Assembly: GCF_964656455.1 (NCBI RefSeq)
Contig: NC_135715.1
Coordinates: forward strand, 171,956,437 to 172,020,436
Direction: 5' to 3'
Length of the DNA stretch: 64,000 nt
From: Halichoerus grypus
Taxonomy: Eukaryota > Chordata > Mammalia > Carnivora > Phocidae
Shown: piece after piece, positions 45,450-57,140 of the stretch
How the letters are laid out: each line of letters begins with the position of its first letter
Numbering within the stretch: position 1 is the stretch's first letter
Notes under the pieces: generated by a model
What the model saw: the letters and a program-made list of their open reading frames with translations, nothing else
Database searches by the model: none
What the model was told of the DNA's origin: nothing
Position numbers and translations under genes: made by a program

Positions 45450-48400
45450 AGTAGATATTCTCCTCAATAACCAATGGATCGATAAAGAAATCACAAGGGA
45501 AATTAGAAAATACTTTTATATTAATAAAAATGGAAACACAATGTATCAAAATTTATGTGATACAACAAATCAGTTCTTAGAAGGAAATTTATAGCTCTAC
45601 CTTTCTGTACTAAAAAAAGATTTTGAATCAATAACTTAACTTTGCACATTAAGAAACCAGAAGAAGGCAAGCAAGCAAAAGGAAAGAAATAATAAATATT
45701 AGAATGGGTATTAGTGAAACAATAGAAGAGAGTAAGTCAATAAACCCAAAAGTTGGTTCTTTGAAAAGATCAACAAAATTGACAAAACTTTACTTAGACT
45801 GGCCAATAAAAAAAGAGAGAAGGCTGGGGCACCTGGGTGGCTCAGTCGTTAAGCATCTGCCTTCGGCTCAGATGTCCTGGGATCGAGCCCCTCATCAGGC
45901 TCTCTGCAAGCCTGCTTCTCCCTCTACCACTCCCCCTGCTTGTGTTCCCTCTCTCGCTGTGTCTCTCTCTGTCAAATAAATAAATAAAATCTTTAAAAAA
46001 AGAGAGAGAAGATTAAAATTATTAAAATCAGAAACGAAAGAGGGGACATTTTTACTGAGTTTACAGAAATAAAAAGGATTTAAAGAGAATACTAGGAACA
46101 ATTGTATGCCAAAAAAATTGATAACCTAAATGAAATAGACAAATTCCTAGAAAGATATAAACTGAAACTAATTCATGAAGAAAAGTTTTAAAAATCTGAA
46201 GAGACCCATAATGAGAAAAAGAGATTGAATTCGTAACCAAAAAATTTCCTGCAAAGAAAAAGCCCAGGAACAGATGGCTTCACTAGTGAATTCTACCCAA
46301 CGTTTAGAGAAGGATTAATACAAATCTTTCACCAACACTTCCAAAAAAATAGAAGACGGGGGAAATTTTTCCAAAATTTCTTCTATAAAGCCAGGATTAC
46401 CCTTACACCAAAACCAGACAAAGACATCACAAAAAAAAGAAAATTGCAGGCCAGTATCCTCTATAAATATAATCATAAAGTTCATCAACACAATACTAGC
46501 AAAAGGAATCCAGCAATATATAAAAAGGATTATTTACTATGACTAAGTGGAATTTATTCCAGGAATGAAAGGGTCTTGTAATATACTAAAATTTATCAAT
46601 GTAATATACAGTATTAATAGAGTAAGAATAAACACCATATGATAAACTCAATAGATAGAAAAATATTGACAAAATCAAAATCCTTTCATTACAAAAACAC
46701 TTGGAAAACTAGGAATAGATGGGAATTTCTTCAACTTGATAAAGAACATCTATTAAAAACCTGCAACTAACATCATACTTAATGGTGAAAGACTGGTTTC
46801 CCTCTATGATCAAGATAAGGCTATCCACTCTAGCCACTTCAATACAACACTGTAATAGGGTTTCTAGCCAGGACAATTAGGCAATCAATCAATCAAGCAA
46901 TATAAAAATGAAAAGCATCCAGATGGAAAGGAATAAGTAAAACTATATTTACATATGACATTATCTTGTATATGGAAAATTATAACAAAGCCACAGAAAA
47001 ACTATTAAAGCTAATAAATGAGTTCAACAAGTTTGTAGGAAACAAGAGCAGTATACAGAAGTCAGTTGTATTTCTATACATGAACAATAAAAAAATCAGA
47101 AAAGGAAGTTAAGAATTACATTTTCCATAAGATTAAAGAAAAAAACTACTTAAAATAAACTTAGCAAAAGATGTGTAAGGTTTGTACACTGACAAAACCA
47201 TAAAACATCACTGAAATAAGTTAAAGAAGAACTAGATAAATAAAAGACACATCCCATGTTCATGAATTGGAAGACTTAATATTATTAAGATGGGAATACT
47301 CCCCAAATTTATCTGAAGATTTAATACAATTGTCTCCAAAATTCTGCTACCTTTTTTGCATACATAGACAAGCTGACCCTAAAATTCATATGGAAATATA
47401 TGAGACACTGAATAGTCAAAGCAAACTTGAAAAAGAAAAACAAAGTTGGAGACCTCACACTTCTCAATTTCAAAACACAATTTTAAAACTTACTAGAACT
47501 CCACAGTCATTAAGACAGTGTGGCTTGCATAGGCTAGTCCTAGATTGAGGAATAGAATTAGGAGTCCAAGAATAAACCTTTACATTTAAGATCAATTGAG
47601 TTTTGATAAGGGTGCCAACAAATCAATGGGAAAAGAATAATTTTTCCAACAAATGGTGCTGGGACAATTGGATATCCACACACAAAAGAATGAAGCAGAA
47701 TACATACCTTAACACCTTACATAAAAATTAACTCAGTGGATCAAAAACCTAAGTGTAAGAGCAAAAAGTGTGAAACTCTTAAACGGTAACATAGAAATAA
47801 ATCTTCATAACTTTGGATTAGGCAATGGTTTCTTAGACATGACACTAAATGCACAAGTGACAAAAGAAAAAAATAGATTAATCAAATACCATCAAAATTT
47901 GTTGTTGTTATTGTTTTCAAAAGACACCAATGATAAAACGACAATCACAGAATGGGAGAAAATGTTTGCAAATCATATATTTGATAAGGGACTTGTATCT
48001 AGAAGTTGTAAAGAATTCTCACAACTCGATAATAAAATCAACCCAATTAAAAAATAGGCAGAGGTAATGAATAGATGTTTCTCCAAGGGCAATGTACAAA
48101 TAGCCAATAAGCACATGAAAAGATGTTCAGTATCATTAGTAATCAGGGAAATGCAAATCAAAACCCAAATGAGTTGCCACTGTACAGGCCCTAAGATTTC
48201 TTGAATCAAAAAGTCAGATAACAAGTGTTATGGAGAATGTGGAGACTCAGAACCCTCCTATACTGCTGCTGGCAATGTAAAATGGTACAATCTCTATGGG
48301 AAACAGTCTAGATGTTCCAAAAATGATTAAACATAGAGCTACCATATGAACCAGCAATTTCACTCCTAGGTATATACCCAAGAGAAATGAAAACATATAT

Positions 48401-48880
48401 CTACACAAAAACTTGTATACAGATATTTATAGAGCAGCATTATTCATAGGAACCCAAATGTGGAAACAACTCAAATATCCATGTGCTGATAATAAAACAT
48501 GATAGATCTGAATAACGGAAATTATTCAGCCATAAAAAAAGAGTGAAGGACCCATAAATGTTACAGTATGGACAAACCTTGAAAGCATTATGCTAAGTGA
48601 AAGAAGCCAATCACCAAAGGCCATATTGTATAATTCTACATATATGAAATGATCAGAATAGGTAAATCTATAGAAAGAAGAGATTATTGTTCCCCAGGGG
48701 CAGGAGGTAGGGCTAAATGGGCAATGAGGAGTGTGAACTTTCTTTATAGGGTTATGAAAAAGTTTGGAAATTAGATGGTGGTGATGGTCCCACAATTCTG
48801 TGGATATACTAAAATACAGTGAATTGTACAGTTTAAAAGGGTGAATTTTGTGGCATGTGAATTAATTATGTCTCAATAAA
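45450..48880 (+). mobile_element. Old L1 (L1M-type), ORF2 to 3' end, decayed
   Basis: Ordered ORF2 landmarks in forward orientation run from the post-endonuclease part ('aaccaatggatcgataaaga') through the RT region ('gcccaggaacagatggcttc' for the PDG motif) to the C-terminus ('agctaccatatgaaccagca'). The 3'UTR ends in 'gaattaattatgtctcaata' and 'aatc'. Stops and frameshifts are frequent, so only short frames such as 47770-48057 remain. A CAN-SINE sits at 45826-45994. The 5' end is truncated near 45450 and not exactly placed. Confidence 0.85.
45826..45994 (+). mobile_element. CAN-SINE inside old L1
   Basis: 'ggggcacctgggtggctcag' head with a shortened middle, CT-rich body and (AAAT)n tail. 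The A/G-rich target repeats as aaaaaaagagagaag left (from about 45808) and aaaaaaagagagagaag right (45995-46011). Confidence 0.93.
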
Positions 48881-48881
48881 T

Positions 48882-51800
48882 CTTTTTTATTTTTTTATTA
48901 ACATATAATGTATTGTTTGTTTCAGGAGTACAGGTCTGTGATTCATCAGTCTTACACAATTCACAGAGCTCACCATACCACAAACCCTCCCAATGTCCAT
49001 CACCCAGCCACCCCATCCCTCCCACCCCCCTCCACTCCAGCAACCCTCTGTTTCCTGAGACTAAGAGCTCTTATGGTTTGTCTCCCTCTCCAGTTTTGTC
49101 TTGTTTCATTTTTCCCTCCCTTCCCCTATGATCCTCTCTCTTGTTTCTCAAGTTCCTCATATCAATGAGATCATATGATACTTCTCTTTCTCTGATTGAG
49201 TTATTTCGCTTAGCATAATACCCTCTAGTTCCATCCACATCGTTGCAAATGGCAAGATCTCATTTTTTTGATGGCTGCATAATATTCCATTGTTTATATA
49301 CACCACATCTTCTTTATCCATTCATCTGTTGATGGACATCTAGGCTCTTTCCATAGTTTGGCTATTGTGGACATTGCTGCTATAAACACTGGGGTGTACA
49401 TGCCCCTTCAGATCACTACCTTTGTATCTTTGTATGCACCAGTAGTGCAATTGCTGGGTCACAGGGTAGCTCTATTTTCAACTTTTTGAGGAACCTCCAT
49501 ATTGTTTTCCAGAGAGGCTGCACCAGCTTGCATTCCCACCAACAGTGTAGGAGGGTTCCCCTTTCTCCGCATCCTTGCCAACATCTGTCGTTTCCTGACT
49601 TGTTCATTTTAGCCATTCTGACTGGTGTGAGGTGGTATCTCATTGAGGTTTTGATTTGTATTTCCCTGATGCCAAGTGATGTTGAGCACTTTTTCATGTG
49701 TCTCTTGTCCATTTGGATGTCTTCTTTGCAGAAATGTCTGTTCATGTCTTCTGCCCATTTCTTGATTGGATTATTCTTTGGGTGTTGAGTTTGATAAGTT
49801 CTTTACAGATTTTGGATACTAGCCCTTTATCTGATATGTCATTTGCAAATATCTTCTCCCATTCTGTCGGTTGTCGTTTGGTTTTGTTGACTGTTTTCTT
49901 TGCTGTTCAAAAGCTTTTTATCTTGATGAAGTCCCAATAGTTCATTTTTGCCCTTGCTTCCCTTGCCTTTAGCTATGATTCTAGGAAGAAGTTGCTGCGG
50001 CTGAGGTCGAAGGGGTTGCTGCCTGTGTTCTCCTCAAGGATTTTGATGGATTCCTGTCTCACATTTAGGTCTTTCATCCATTTTGAGTCTATTTTTGTGT
50101 GTGGTGTAAGGAAATGGTCCAGTTTCATTCTTCTGCATGTGGCTGTCCAAGTTTCCCAACACCATTTGTTGAAGAGACTGTCTTTTTTCCATTGGACATT
50201 CTTTCCTGCTTTGTCAAAGATTAGTTGACCATAGAGTTGAGGGTCCATTTCTGGGCTCTCTATTCTGTTCCATTGATCTATGTGTCTGTTTGTGCCGGTA
50301 CCATACTGTCTTGATGATGACAGCTTTGTAATAGAGCTGGAAGTCCGGAATTGTGATGCCACCAGCTTTGCTTTTCTTTTTCAACATTCCTCTGGCTATT
50401 CGGGGTCTTTTCTGGTTCCATACAAATTTTAGGATTATTTGCTCCATTTCTTTGAAAAAAGTTGATGGTATTTTGATAGGGATTGCATTAAATGTGTAGA
50501 TTGCTCTAGGTAGCATAGACATTTTCACAATACTTGTTCTTCCAATCCATGAGCATGGATTTCCATTTCTTTGTGTCTCCCTCAATTTCTTTCATGAGTA
50601 TTCTGTAGTTTTCTGAGTACAGATTTTTTGCCTCTTTGGTTAGATTTATTCCTAGGTATCTTATCGTTTTGGGTGCAATTGCAAATGGGATCAACTCTTT
50701 AATTTCTCTTTCTTCTGTCTTGTTGTTGGTGTATAGAAATGCAACTGATTTCTGTGCATTGATTTTATAACCTGCCACTTTACTGAATTCCTGTATGAGT
50801 TCTAGCAGTTTTGGGGTGGAGCCTTTTGGGGTTTCCACATAAAGTACCATATCATCTGCAAAGAGTGAGAGTTGGGCTTCTTTGCTGATTCGGATGCTTT
50901 TTACTTCTAGTTGTCTGATTGCTAAGGCTAGGACTTCTAGTACTATGTTGAATAGCAGTGGTGATAGTGGACATCCCTGCCGCGTTCCTGACATGAGGGG
51001 AAAAGCTCTCAGTTTTTCCCCATTGAAAATGATACCTGCTGTAGGTTTTTCATAGATAGCTTTTATGATATTGAGGTATGTAATCTCCGTCCCTACACTG
51101 TGAAGAGTTTTAATCAAGAAAGGATGCTGTACTTTGTCAAATGCTTTTTCTGCATCTATTGAGAGGATCATATGGTTCTTGTTCTTTCTTTTATTAATGT
51201 ATTGTAGCACATTGATTGATTTGCTGATGTTGAAGCAACCTTGCAGCCCAGGGATAAATCCCACTTGGTCGTGGTGAATAATCCTTTCAATGTACTGCTG
51301 GATCCTATTGGCTAGTATTTTGGTGAGAATTTTTGCATCCATGTTCATCAGGGATATTGGTCTGTAATTCTCCTTTTTGATGGGGTCTTTGTCTGGTTCT
51401 GGATCAAGGTAATGGTGGCCTCATAAAACGAGTTTGGAAGTTTTCCTTCCGTTTCTATTTTTTGGAACAATTTCAGAAGAATAGGTATTAATTCTCCTTT
51501 AAATGTTTGGTAGAATTCCCCTGGGAAGCCATCTGGCCCTGGGCTCTTGTTTGTTGGGAGATTTTTGATTACTGCTTCAATTTCCTTGCTGGTCATGGGT
51601 CTGTTCAGGTTTTCTGTTTCTTCCTGGTTCAGTTTTGGTAGTTGATACATCCATTTCTTCTAGGTTATCTAATTTGCTGGCATACAGTTGTTCATAATAT
51701 GTTCTTATAATTGTTTGTATTTCTTCGGTGTTGGTTGTGATCTCTCCTCTTTCATTCATAATTTTATTTGTTTGGGTCATTTCTCTTTTCTTTTTGATAA

Positions 51801-52339
51801 GTCTGGCCAGGGGTTTATCAATCTTATTAATTCTTTCAGAGAACTAGCTCCTAGTTTCGTTGATCTGTTCTACTGTTCTTTTGGTTTCTGTTTCATTGAT
51901 TTCTGCTCAGATCTTTATTATATCTCTTCTCCTGCTGGGTTTAGGCTTTATTTGCTGTTATTTCTCCAGCTCCTTTGGGTGTAGGGTTAGGTTGTATATT
52001 TGAGAACTTTCTTGTTTCTTGAGAAAAGCTTGTATTGCTATATACTTTCCTCTTAGGGTTGCCTTTGCTGCATCCCAGAGATTTTGAACAGTTGTGTTTT
52101 CATTTTCATTTGTTTCTATGAATTTTTTTAATTCTACTTTAAATTTCCTAGTTGACCCATTCATTCTTTAGTAGGATGCTCTTTAGCCTCCATGTATTTG
52201 AGTTCTTTCCAGCTTTCCTCTTGTGATTGAGTTTTAGTTTCAAAGCATTGTGGTCCAAAAATATGCAGGAAATGATCCCAATCTTTTGGTACCAGTTGAG
52301 ACCTGATTTGTGACCCAGGATGAGATCTATTCTGGAGAA
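48882..52339 (-). mobile_element. 5'-truncated L1, reverse orientation
   Basis: On the minus strand this runs from within the endonuclease domain ('RIDHI', truncated at 52339) to the 3'UTR and an A-rich tail, seen as a T-rich run at 48882-48897. At about 3.46 kb it is younger than the abutting plus-strand L1M. Target-site duplication is not clear because both flanks are T-rich. Confidence 0.93.
49416..52164 (-). pseudogene. L1 ORF2 remains in the minus-strand L1
   Basis: A 280-codon frame at 50506-51348 keeps the RT core: motif A 'SIDAEKAFD', motif B '[10 protein letters not shown]' and an intact FADD at 50851-50862. Upstream frames (51348-51650, 51577-51780, 51958-52164) carry the '[15 protein letters not shown]' and linker regions. 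Downstream frames (50214-50585, 49973-50362, 49416-49745) carry the C-terminal part with '[18 protein letters not shown]'. Frame changes between them, and the lost endonuclease domain, make it non-functional. RT motif C is better preserved here than in the full-length copy at 8680. Confidence 0.92.
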
Positions 52340-52423
52340 CTGTTATTTTTTTTAAGTAGACACCATGAGCATAAAAACACAATTCAAATGAAGAAAATAA
52401 ATTTTCAGGATTGTATTTATATA

Positions 52424-52935
52424 CTTCTGTTGAGAAGGTGCATGAGAACTGTGCTGCCAGCCTTCCAGGACATCTTCTTCCCAAATTCAGCCACAACATG
52501 GCAACTGTGTTTGTAAGGAAAATGCCGGTATCTTCCCTGAACCCTCTGCTCCATCAAAGTCAGTGCCCAGTGAACCCCCCCAGGCTCTTCCACTCTCCTG
52601 CTGAGACCACTTTGTGCTGGAGGTCCTGTTGGTGCAAAGCCCAATGTGATGATGGCTACAGTGCCCTTGCTTCTCCCCAGCCACCTCCTGCTCAGCCTGC
52701 AGTTTATCCTGGAGTTCAAGACCAAGGGTGTCATCAAGGAGCACTGCAGGGACTGTTACTGGGTGAAGAGGTGTGGGCACTGGTTTATCTACTGTAAAAC
52801 AAACCCAAAGCACAAGCAGAGACAGATGTAATTCCTTTCACTGTAAAATAATGTGCAAAATTGCATCACTCCTTGAGGAATTTTACCACCTTATCAAAAG
52901 AAAAATAAAATTTCAACACTGACTAAAAAAAAAAA
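52424..52935 (+). pseudogene. MRPL36P: Processed pseudogene of MRPL36
   Basis: The parent encodes the mitochondrial large-subunit protein bL36m. A start at 52498 (MATVFVRKM) opens the frame. The C-terminal part, ending at the stop 52829-52831, reads HCRDCYWVKRCGHWFIYC and then 'KTNPKHKQRQM', which is the bL36 zinc-ribbon with its C-x2-C-x12-C-x5-H spacing. The N- and C-terminal parts lie in different frames, so a net frameshift falls near 52640-52670. There is no intron. AATAAA lies at 52904-52909 and a poly(A) tract begins at 52924. A likely target-site duplication, attgtatttatata (52410-52423) and attctatttacata (52936-52949), matches at 12 of 14. The gene symbol is a convenience name for a pseudogene. 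The call rests on recognising the C-terminal motif. Confidence 0.9.
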
Positions 52936-52949
52936 ATTCTATTTACATA

Positions 52950-53880
52950 AAAATATTGCATAATTTTCTTTGTATCAAACATTGATTATATGTTAGTTGT
53001 ATTTTACTTTTTATTTAATTTTACTTAGATTTACTCATTTTCTGCTTGGGACTCTCAGTAGTGCTGACAACCAAAGCAAAAAAACAAAACAACCAACTTT
53101 CTTTGGTGTAGTCTTTGGCAAATTATGACTTGGCAAACATCAATCAGAATATTATCTGAAGTCAGCTTTAAAGTTTTGTTAATTTTCCTTGCATGTAAAT
53201 GACCACACAATGTTTCTTTCATTGATGTCACCAAACAAGTGCCAGGCCCAAAAGAAAACAAACAAACAAAAAAACACACACAAAAAAACCACAAATTGTG
53301 TTAAATGTCACCCATAAAGAAGATATGTATCACCATTGACTATATTTTCATTCAGTTTAAGTGTAAGACGGAGGATTTGCTTAGCAGATATATCAAGTGG
53401 GGTTAAGCTTGGCTCCTTATAACAACAAAAATCTGAAATAGAAGTAGCTTATACAAGAAGACACAAGTTTATCTCACATAAAAGAAATTCTGAGGTTGGC
53501 AGTCCTGAGCTGGTGTGGGCTCTCCACAATGTCATCAGGGAACCGGAGTCCTTTTGGCTTCCCACTCCATGATATCTGGGTGTGATCCTTGTCTAACAAG
53601 TCCATCCACTTAGAACAGTAAAATGAAAGAAGACAAGGTTCTCATTCAGGGAACACTTCTTGTGACTGACCATTAGCATTTAATTGCACAGCTAACTGCA
53701 ATGGACACTTGGAAATGTAGTCTTTTAGTTAGGCTAAAAGATTATAAATCTATACTAAGGAAGGAGGAGAGAATGAATTATAACAGGCAACAACTAAAAA
53801 TCTCTGCTATGAAGAGTAGGTATAACAATGATCAAAATTTCTGTCAGCCCACCAAGTCTAACCAAACAATGAGCATAAAC
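52950..53880. other. Unassigned sequence with an old repeat at about 53400-53800
   Basis: The part at 53400-53800 ('gaggttggcagtcctgagct', 'acaatgtcatcagggaaccg', 'cttggaaatgtagtctttta', 'ggaaggaggagagaatga') looks like a frequent old mammalian repeat that I cannot name. The remainder is unrecognised. The frame at 53055-53294 has no domain. Confidence 0.45.
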
Positions 53881-53894
53881 AATGTAAGTTTTTT

Positions 53895-54095
53895 AGGTGC
53901 CTGGATGGCTCAGTCAGTTAGGTGTCTGCTAGGCATCTACCTTCATCTGGGGTCATAATCCTGGGGTCCTGGGATTGAGCCCCATGTCGGGCTCTCTGCT
54001 CCGTAGAAAGCCTGCTTCTCCCTCTCCTTCTGCCTGCCATTCCCCCTGCTGGTGCCCTCTCTCTGTCAAATAAATAAATAAAATCTTAAAAAAAA
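53895..54095 (+). mobile_element. CAN-SINE
   Basis: 'aggtgcctggatggctcagt' head, CT-rich body and (AAAT)n-A tail. Perfect target-site duplication aatgtaagtttttt at 53881-53894 and 54096-54109. Its last 62 bases are copied again at 55200. Confidence 0.95.
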
Positions 54096-54210
54096 AATGT
54101 AAGTTTTTTCTTCTGTTTTTGTGCTGATGATAATTATTCTGCAGCCTTTACACATATTTTTCCAAAGCTATGTGCCACATCAAAAAGTCACAATGTTTGT
54201 TTGTTTAGAG
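54034..54210 (+). repeat. Source copy of an exact 177-bp duplication
   Basis: This contains the 3' end of the CAN-SINE at 53895, its target-site duplication, about 75 bp of unique sequence and the first bases of the next SINE. It is identical by eye to 55200-55376, including a run of 10 A. Confidence 0.97.
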
Positions 54211-54361
54211 AATGCAAGTGGGGGGAGGGGTAGAGGGAGAGAGAGAGAATCTCAAGCAGACTCCATGCTGAGTGTGGAGCCTGGTGGCAGGGCTGAGATC
54301 ATGAGGTGGGCCAAAATCAAGAGTCAGATGCTTAACCAACTGAACTACTCAGGTGCCCCCC
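54198..54361 (-). mobile_element. CAN-SINE
   Basis: Minus-strand head 'GGGGGGCACCTGAGTAGTTC'. Degenerate tail seen as 'tgtttgtttgtttagaga'. Flanks aaaaagtcacaatgtt (about 54182-54197) and aaaaatcataatgtt (54362-54376) are a probable duplication with mismatches. Confidence 0.88.
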
Positions 54362-54519
54362 AAAAATCATAATGTTCTATGTATACAGTGAACTCTGTTT
54401 TGAATCAATAAGCAATGAAGAAGGATGTTTAGCAAAAGCAAGTAATCTAAGTAACAGCAGAATCTGAAACAATGTTTAGGATGCCATGACAATTTCTCAC
54501 CAAACATGGACAACTGTCT

Positions 54520-55030
54520 CCCCACAATGGGTTAAAGATGGCTATAAATTCTTCAATCTTTCCTTCCATTGAGATGTGGGCTTTATTTCCCCTCCCCTGG
54601 ATCTGAACTGACCCTGTGATATGCTTCAATCAATAGAATGCAGAATGCAGAATGATAATGTTTAACTACTGAGACCAGGCTTCAAGAGATTTTGCTTCAA
54701 GAGCACTTTCTTTCTTCACTGCTTAAAATACTATTCTCTTTTGGAAGTCAGTTGGCATGTTCTTAGAAGTCTAAACCAAATCTAAGTTGAGAGGCCACAT
54801 GGAGAAGAACAAAGACACAAGGGGCTTGTGTAGCCAATACCAACTGCCAGTCACATGAGCAGTATGTATTAAAGGACTCAACCCAGTCAAATCTACAGAT
54901 GTCTGGAATCTCAGCTGATACCACGCTACCATTCATCCAAGTGAATCTAATCAAGCCACAGCCTCATGAAATATGACCCATTTTTTAAGCCAATTCGTTT
55001 TGTTATGGTGATACATAACTGACACACATA
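54520..55030 (+). mobile_element. MLT1-type MaLR LTR
   Basis: 'ctgaactgaccctgtgatat', 'gcttcaatcaatagaatgca', 'gagaggccacatggagaaga', 'ccagtcacatgagcagtatg' and 'ttaagccaattcgttttgtt' are in MLT1 order. Solitary, decayed. Confidence 0.75.
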
Positions 55031-55199
55031 CACCCTCCCATGGTAGATAAGTGGTAAAATACAATTCGGTTTTGTCTTAGATTTTAAAATTTTGTTGCCT
55101 TTTAAAATGATTCTTAAACTTGTTTAAATCAGGAAAACTTATCCTCATGAATCAAAAACTATGTCTTCTCATCTTTAATTCTATAGAGTTAAATATATA

Positions 55200-55376
55200 C
55201 TGCCATTCCCCCTGCTGGTGCCCTCTCTCTGTCAAATAAATAAATAAAATCTTAAAAAAAAAATGTAAGTTTTTTCTTCTGTTTTTGTGCTGATGATAAT
55301 TATTCTGCAGCCTTTACACATATTTTTCCAAAGCTATGTGCCACATCAAAAAGTCACAATGTTTGTTTGTTTAGAG
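55200..55376 (+). repeat. Inserted copy of the 177-bp duplication
   Basis: Identical to 54034-54210, offset 1,166 bp. Both ends cut through unrelated features, so this is not a transposon. The host sequence on either side repeats aattctatagagt (55177-55189 and 55390-55402). Confidence 0.97.
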
Positions 55377-55599
55377 CACAGGGAACCGGAATTCTATAGA
55401 GTAAATATTTACTTAAGAAACAATGCTTTTTGACAGATACACATTTATAATATCAAAAGTAAATAGGGTGTAAAGACTTTTTGATAAGTAGTGTAAAAAT
55501 CTCAATGAAAGACTTATTCTTTTGGAAATTATTTTGAGCATTTTGAGGAGAATGATGTTTATAGATGGAATGTTTTCCTTCAATAAAGAATCACCAAAT

Positions 55600-55709
55600 A
55601 AGAAAGAAAGAAAGAGAGAGAGAGAGAAGGAAGGAAGGAAGGAAGGGAGGGAGGGAGGGAGGGAGGGAGAGAGGGAGGGAGGGAGGAAAGAAAGAAAGAA
55701 AGAAAGAAA

Positions 55710-55753
<44 letters not shown>

Positions 55754-55824
55754 GAAAGAAAGAAGGAAGGAAGGAAGGAAGGAAGGAAGGAAGGAAGGAA
55801 GGAAGGAAGGAAGGAAGGAAGGAA

Positions 55825-55890
<66 letters not shown>

Positions 55891-55891
55891 A

Positions 55892-55947
<56 letters not shown>

Positions 55948-55990
55948 GAAAGAAAGAAAAAGAAAGAGAACAAGGAAGGAAAAAAAGAAA
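55600..55990 (+). repeat. Homopurine microsatellite, 371 nt unbroken
   Basis: (GAAA)n, (GA)n, (GGAA)n, (GGGA)n and again (GAAA)n/(GGAA)n without a pyrimidine from 55600 to 55970, then a short further purine stretch after one C. The long open frames over it on both strands are repeat artefacts. Confidence 0.98.
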
Positions 55991-56934
55991 AACATTCGTG
56001 GTCATCACTTACCATCTCTTTGTTAGTCATATTGAACTGACCTTTGATTTCTGACTACTCTTCAGAACATATTTCCTGAAATGTTATATAGAGTTTTGCA
56101 AGTTCACAAGTTCAGAGCTAAGTTCTGATTTCACATATTTTTATTACACTGTAAAGAACAAAACTTCAGACTACAGACATATTTTAGATCCCTTTTATGT
56201 GATTACTTTGTGAACTTAATAGTCTATACCACTTAATTCCCCTTTCTAATCTTTGAAGGAGATACTGAATCCCCATTCATGACTGAGAATCCAATGTAAA
56301 GATTAATCTTGATTGCAATTTATGATTCTCCTATACCACTAAGATTATGTAATTATGACTAGCTCAAAAAAATATCCTTTATATTCTGTCATAAAAAATT
56401 ATGAGGCTTAGAAATAAAACATTTCATCGAATAATATCTCCTTATTTAAAAATGTAAATAACATTTTTCAAGAAATAACTCACTACCTTAAAATCATATG
56501 AAGGAAGGATAATAAGTAATCTAAGCTATTATCAGAACTGCATCATAGTTGTATTTTGGTGTACAGCAAAAATATTCCGTAATTTTAATAGAGTAGAAGG
56601 CATTAATTAAAGATATCATTCATTTGATTTACCTTTGATTACATGACATCTATAAAATATTTCAAATTTAGATAGGTTGTAAATATTCTGACAATAATAC
56701 TACAATTATTGCAAATCTATATCTTGGAACTGGAGAGCTTCTGGAGATGCCATTCATCTCTAAAATATCAGTTTTATTTGATGTCAAAAACCCTTCCCAT
56801 TTCTTTTGACAACCAATAACTTCGTCTGCCTTGGTCAAGTACATCTATCAGCTATTTTCCCCCTTAGAAAAGCTAGTATATTGTCAGAAGCCTCCTAAAT
56901 TATAATTCCTTATATCTCTATATGGGTCTCTATA
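55991..56934. other. Unassigned AT-rich sequence
   Basis: No recognised repeat or gene. Confidence 0.45.
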
Positions 56935-57140
56935 GGGGACCTAACAATTTACATATGCATTATTACTTGATATTCAAAGCAACTGGGATAGTAAAAGACT
57001 ATTATTTTTTTGACATAGATCAAAAAAACAAGACTCTGAAAGGCCTTGTCCTGGTTGACAGTAAATGGCCCAGTGGGAACTTAATCCAGAACTTCAACTC
57101 CTGGTCTAATGCTCTTGCTACTATATCATGCTGCTTCAAA
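56935..57140 (+). repeat. MIR SINE relic
   Basis: 'aatttacatatgcattatta', 'cttgatattcaaagcaactg', 'ccagaacttcaactcctggt' and 'ctaatgctcttgctactata' follow MIR. Confidence 0.65.

Noticed and set aside
52646..52831. Functional MRPL36-like short gene
   Set aside because: The start and end lie in different frames, there is a poly(A) tract and flanking duplication, and the sequence is intronless, all pointing to a processed pseudogene.
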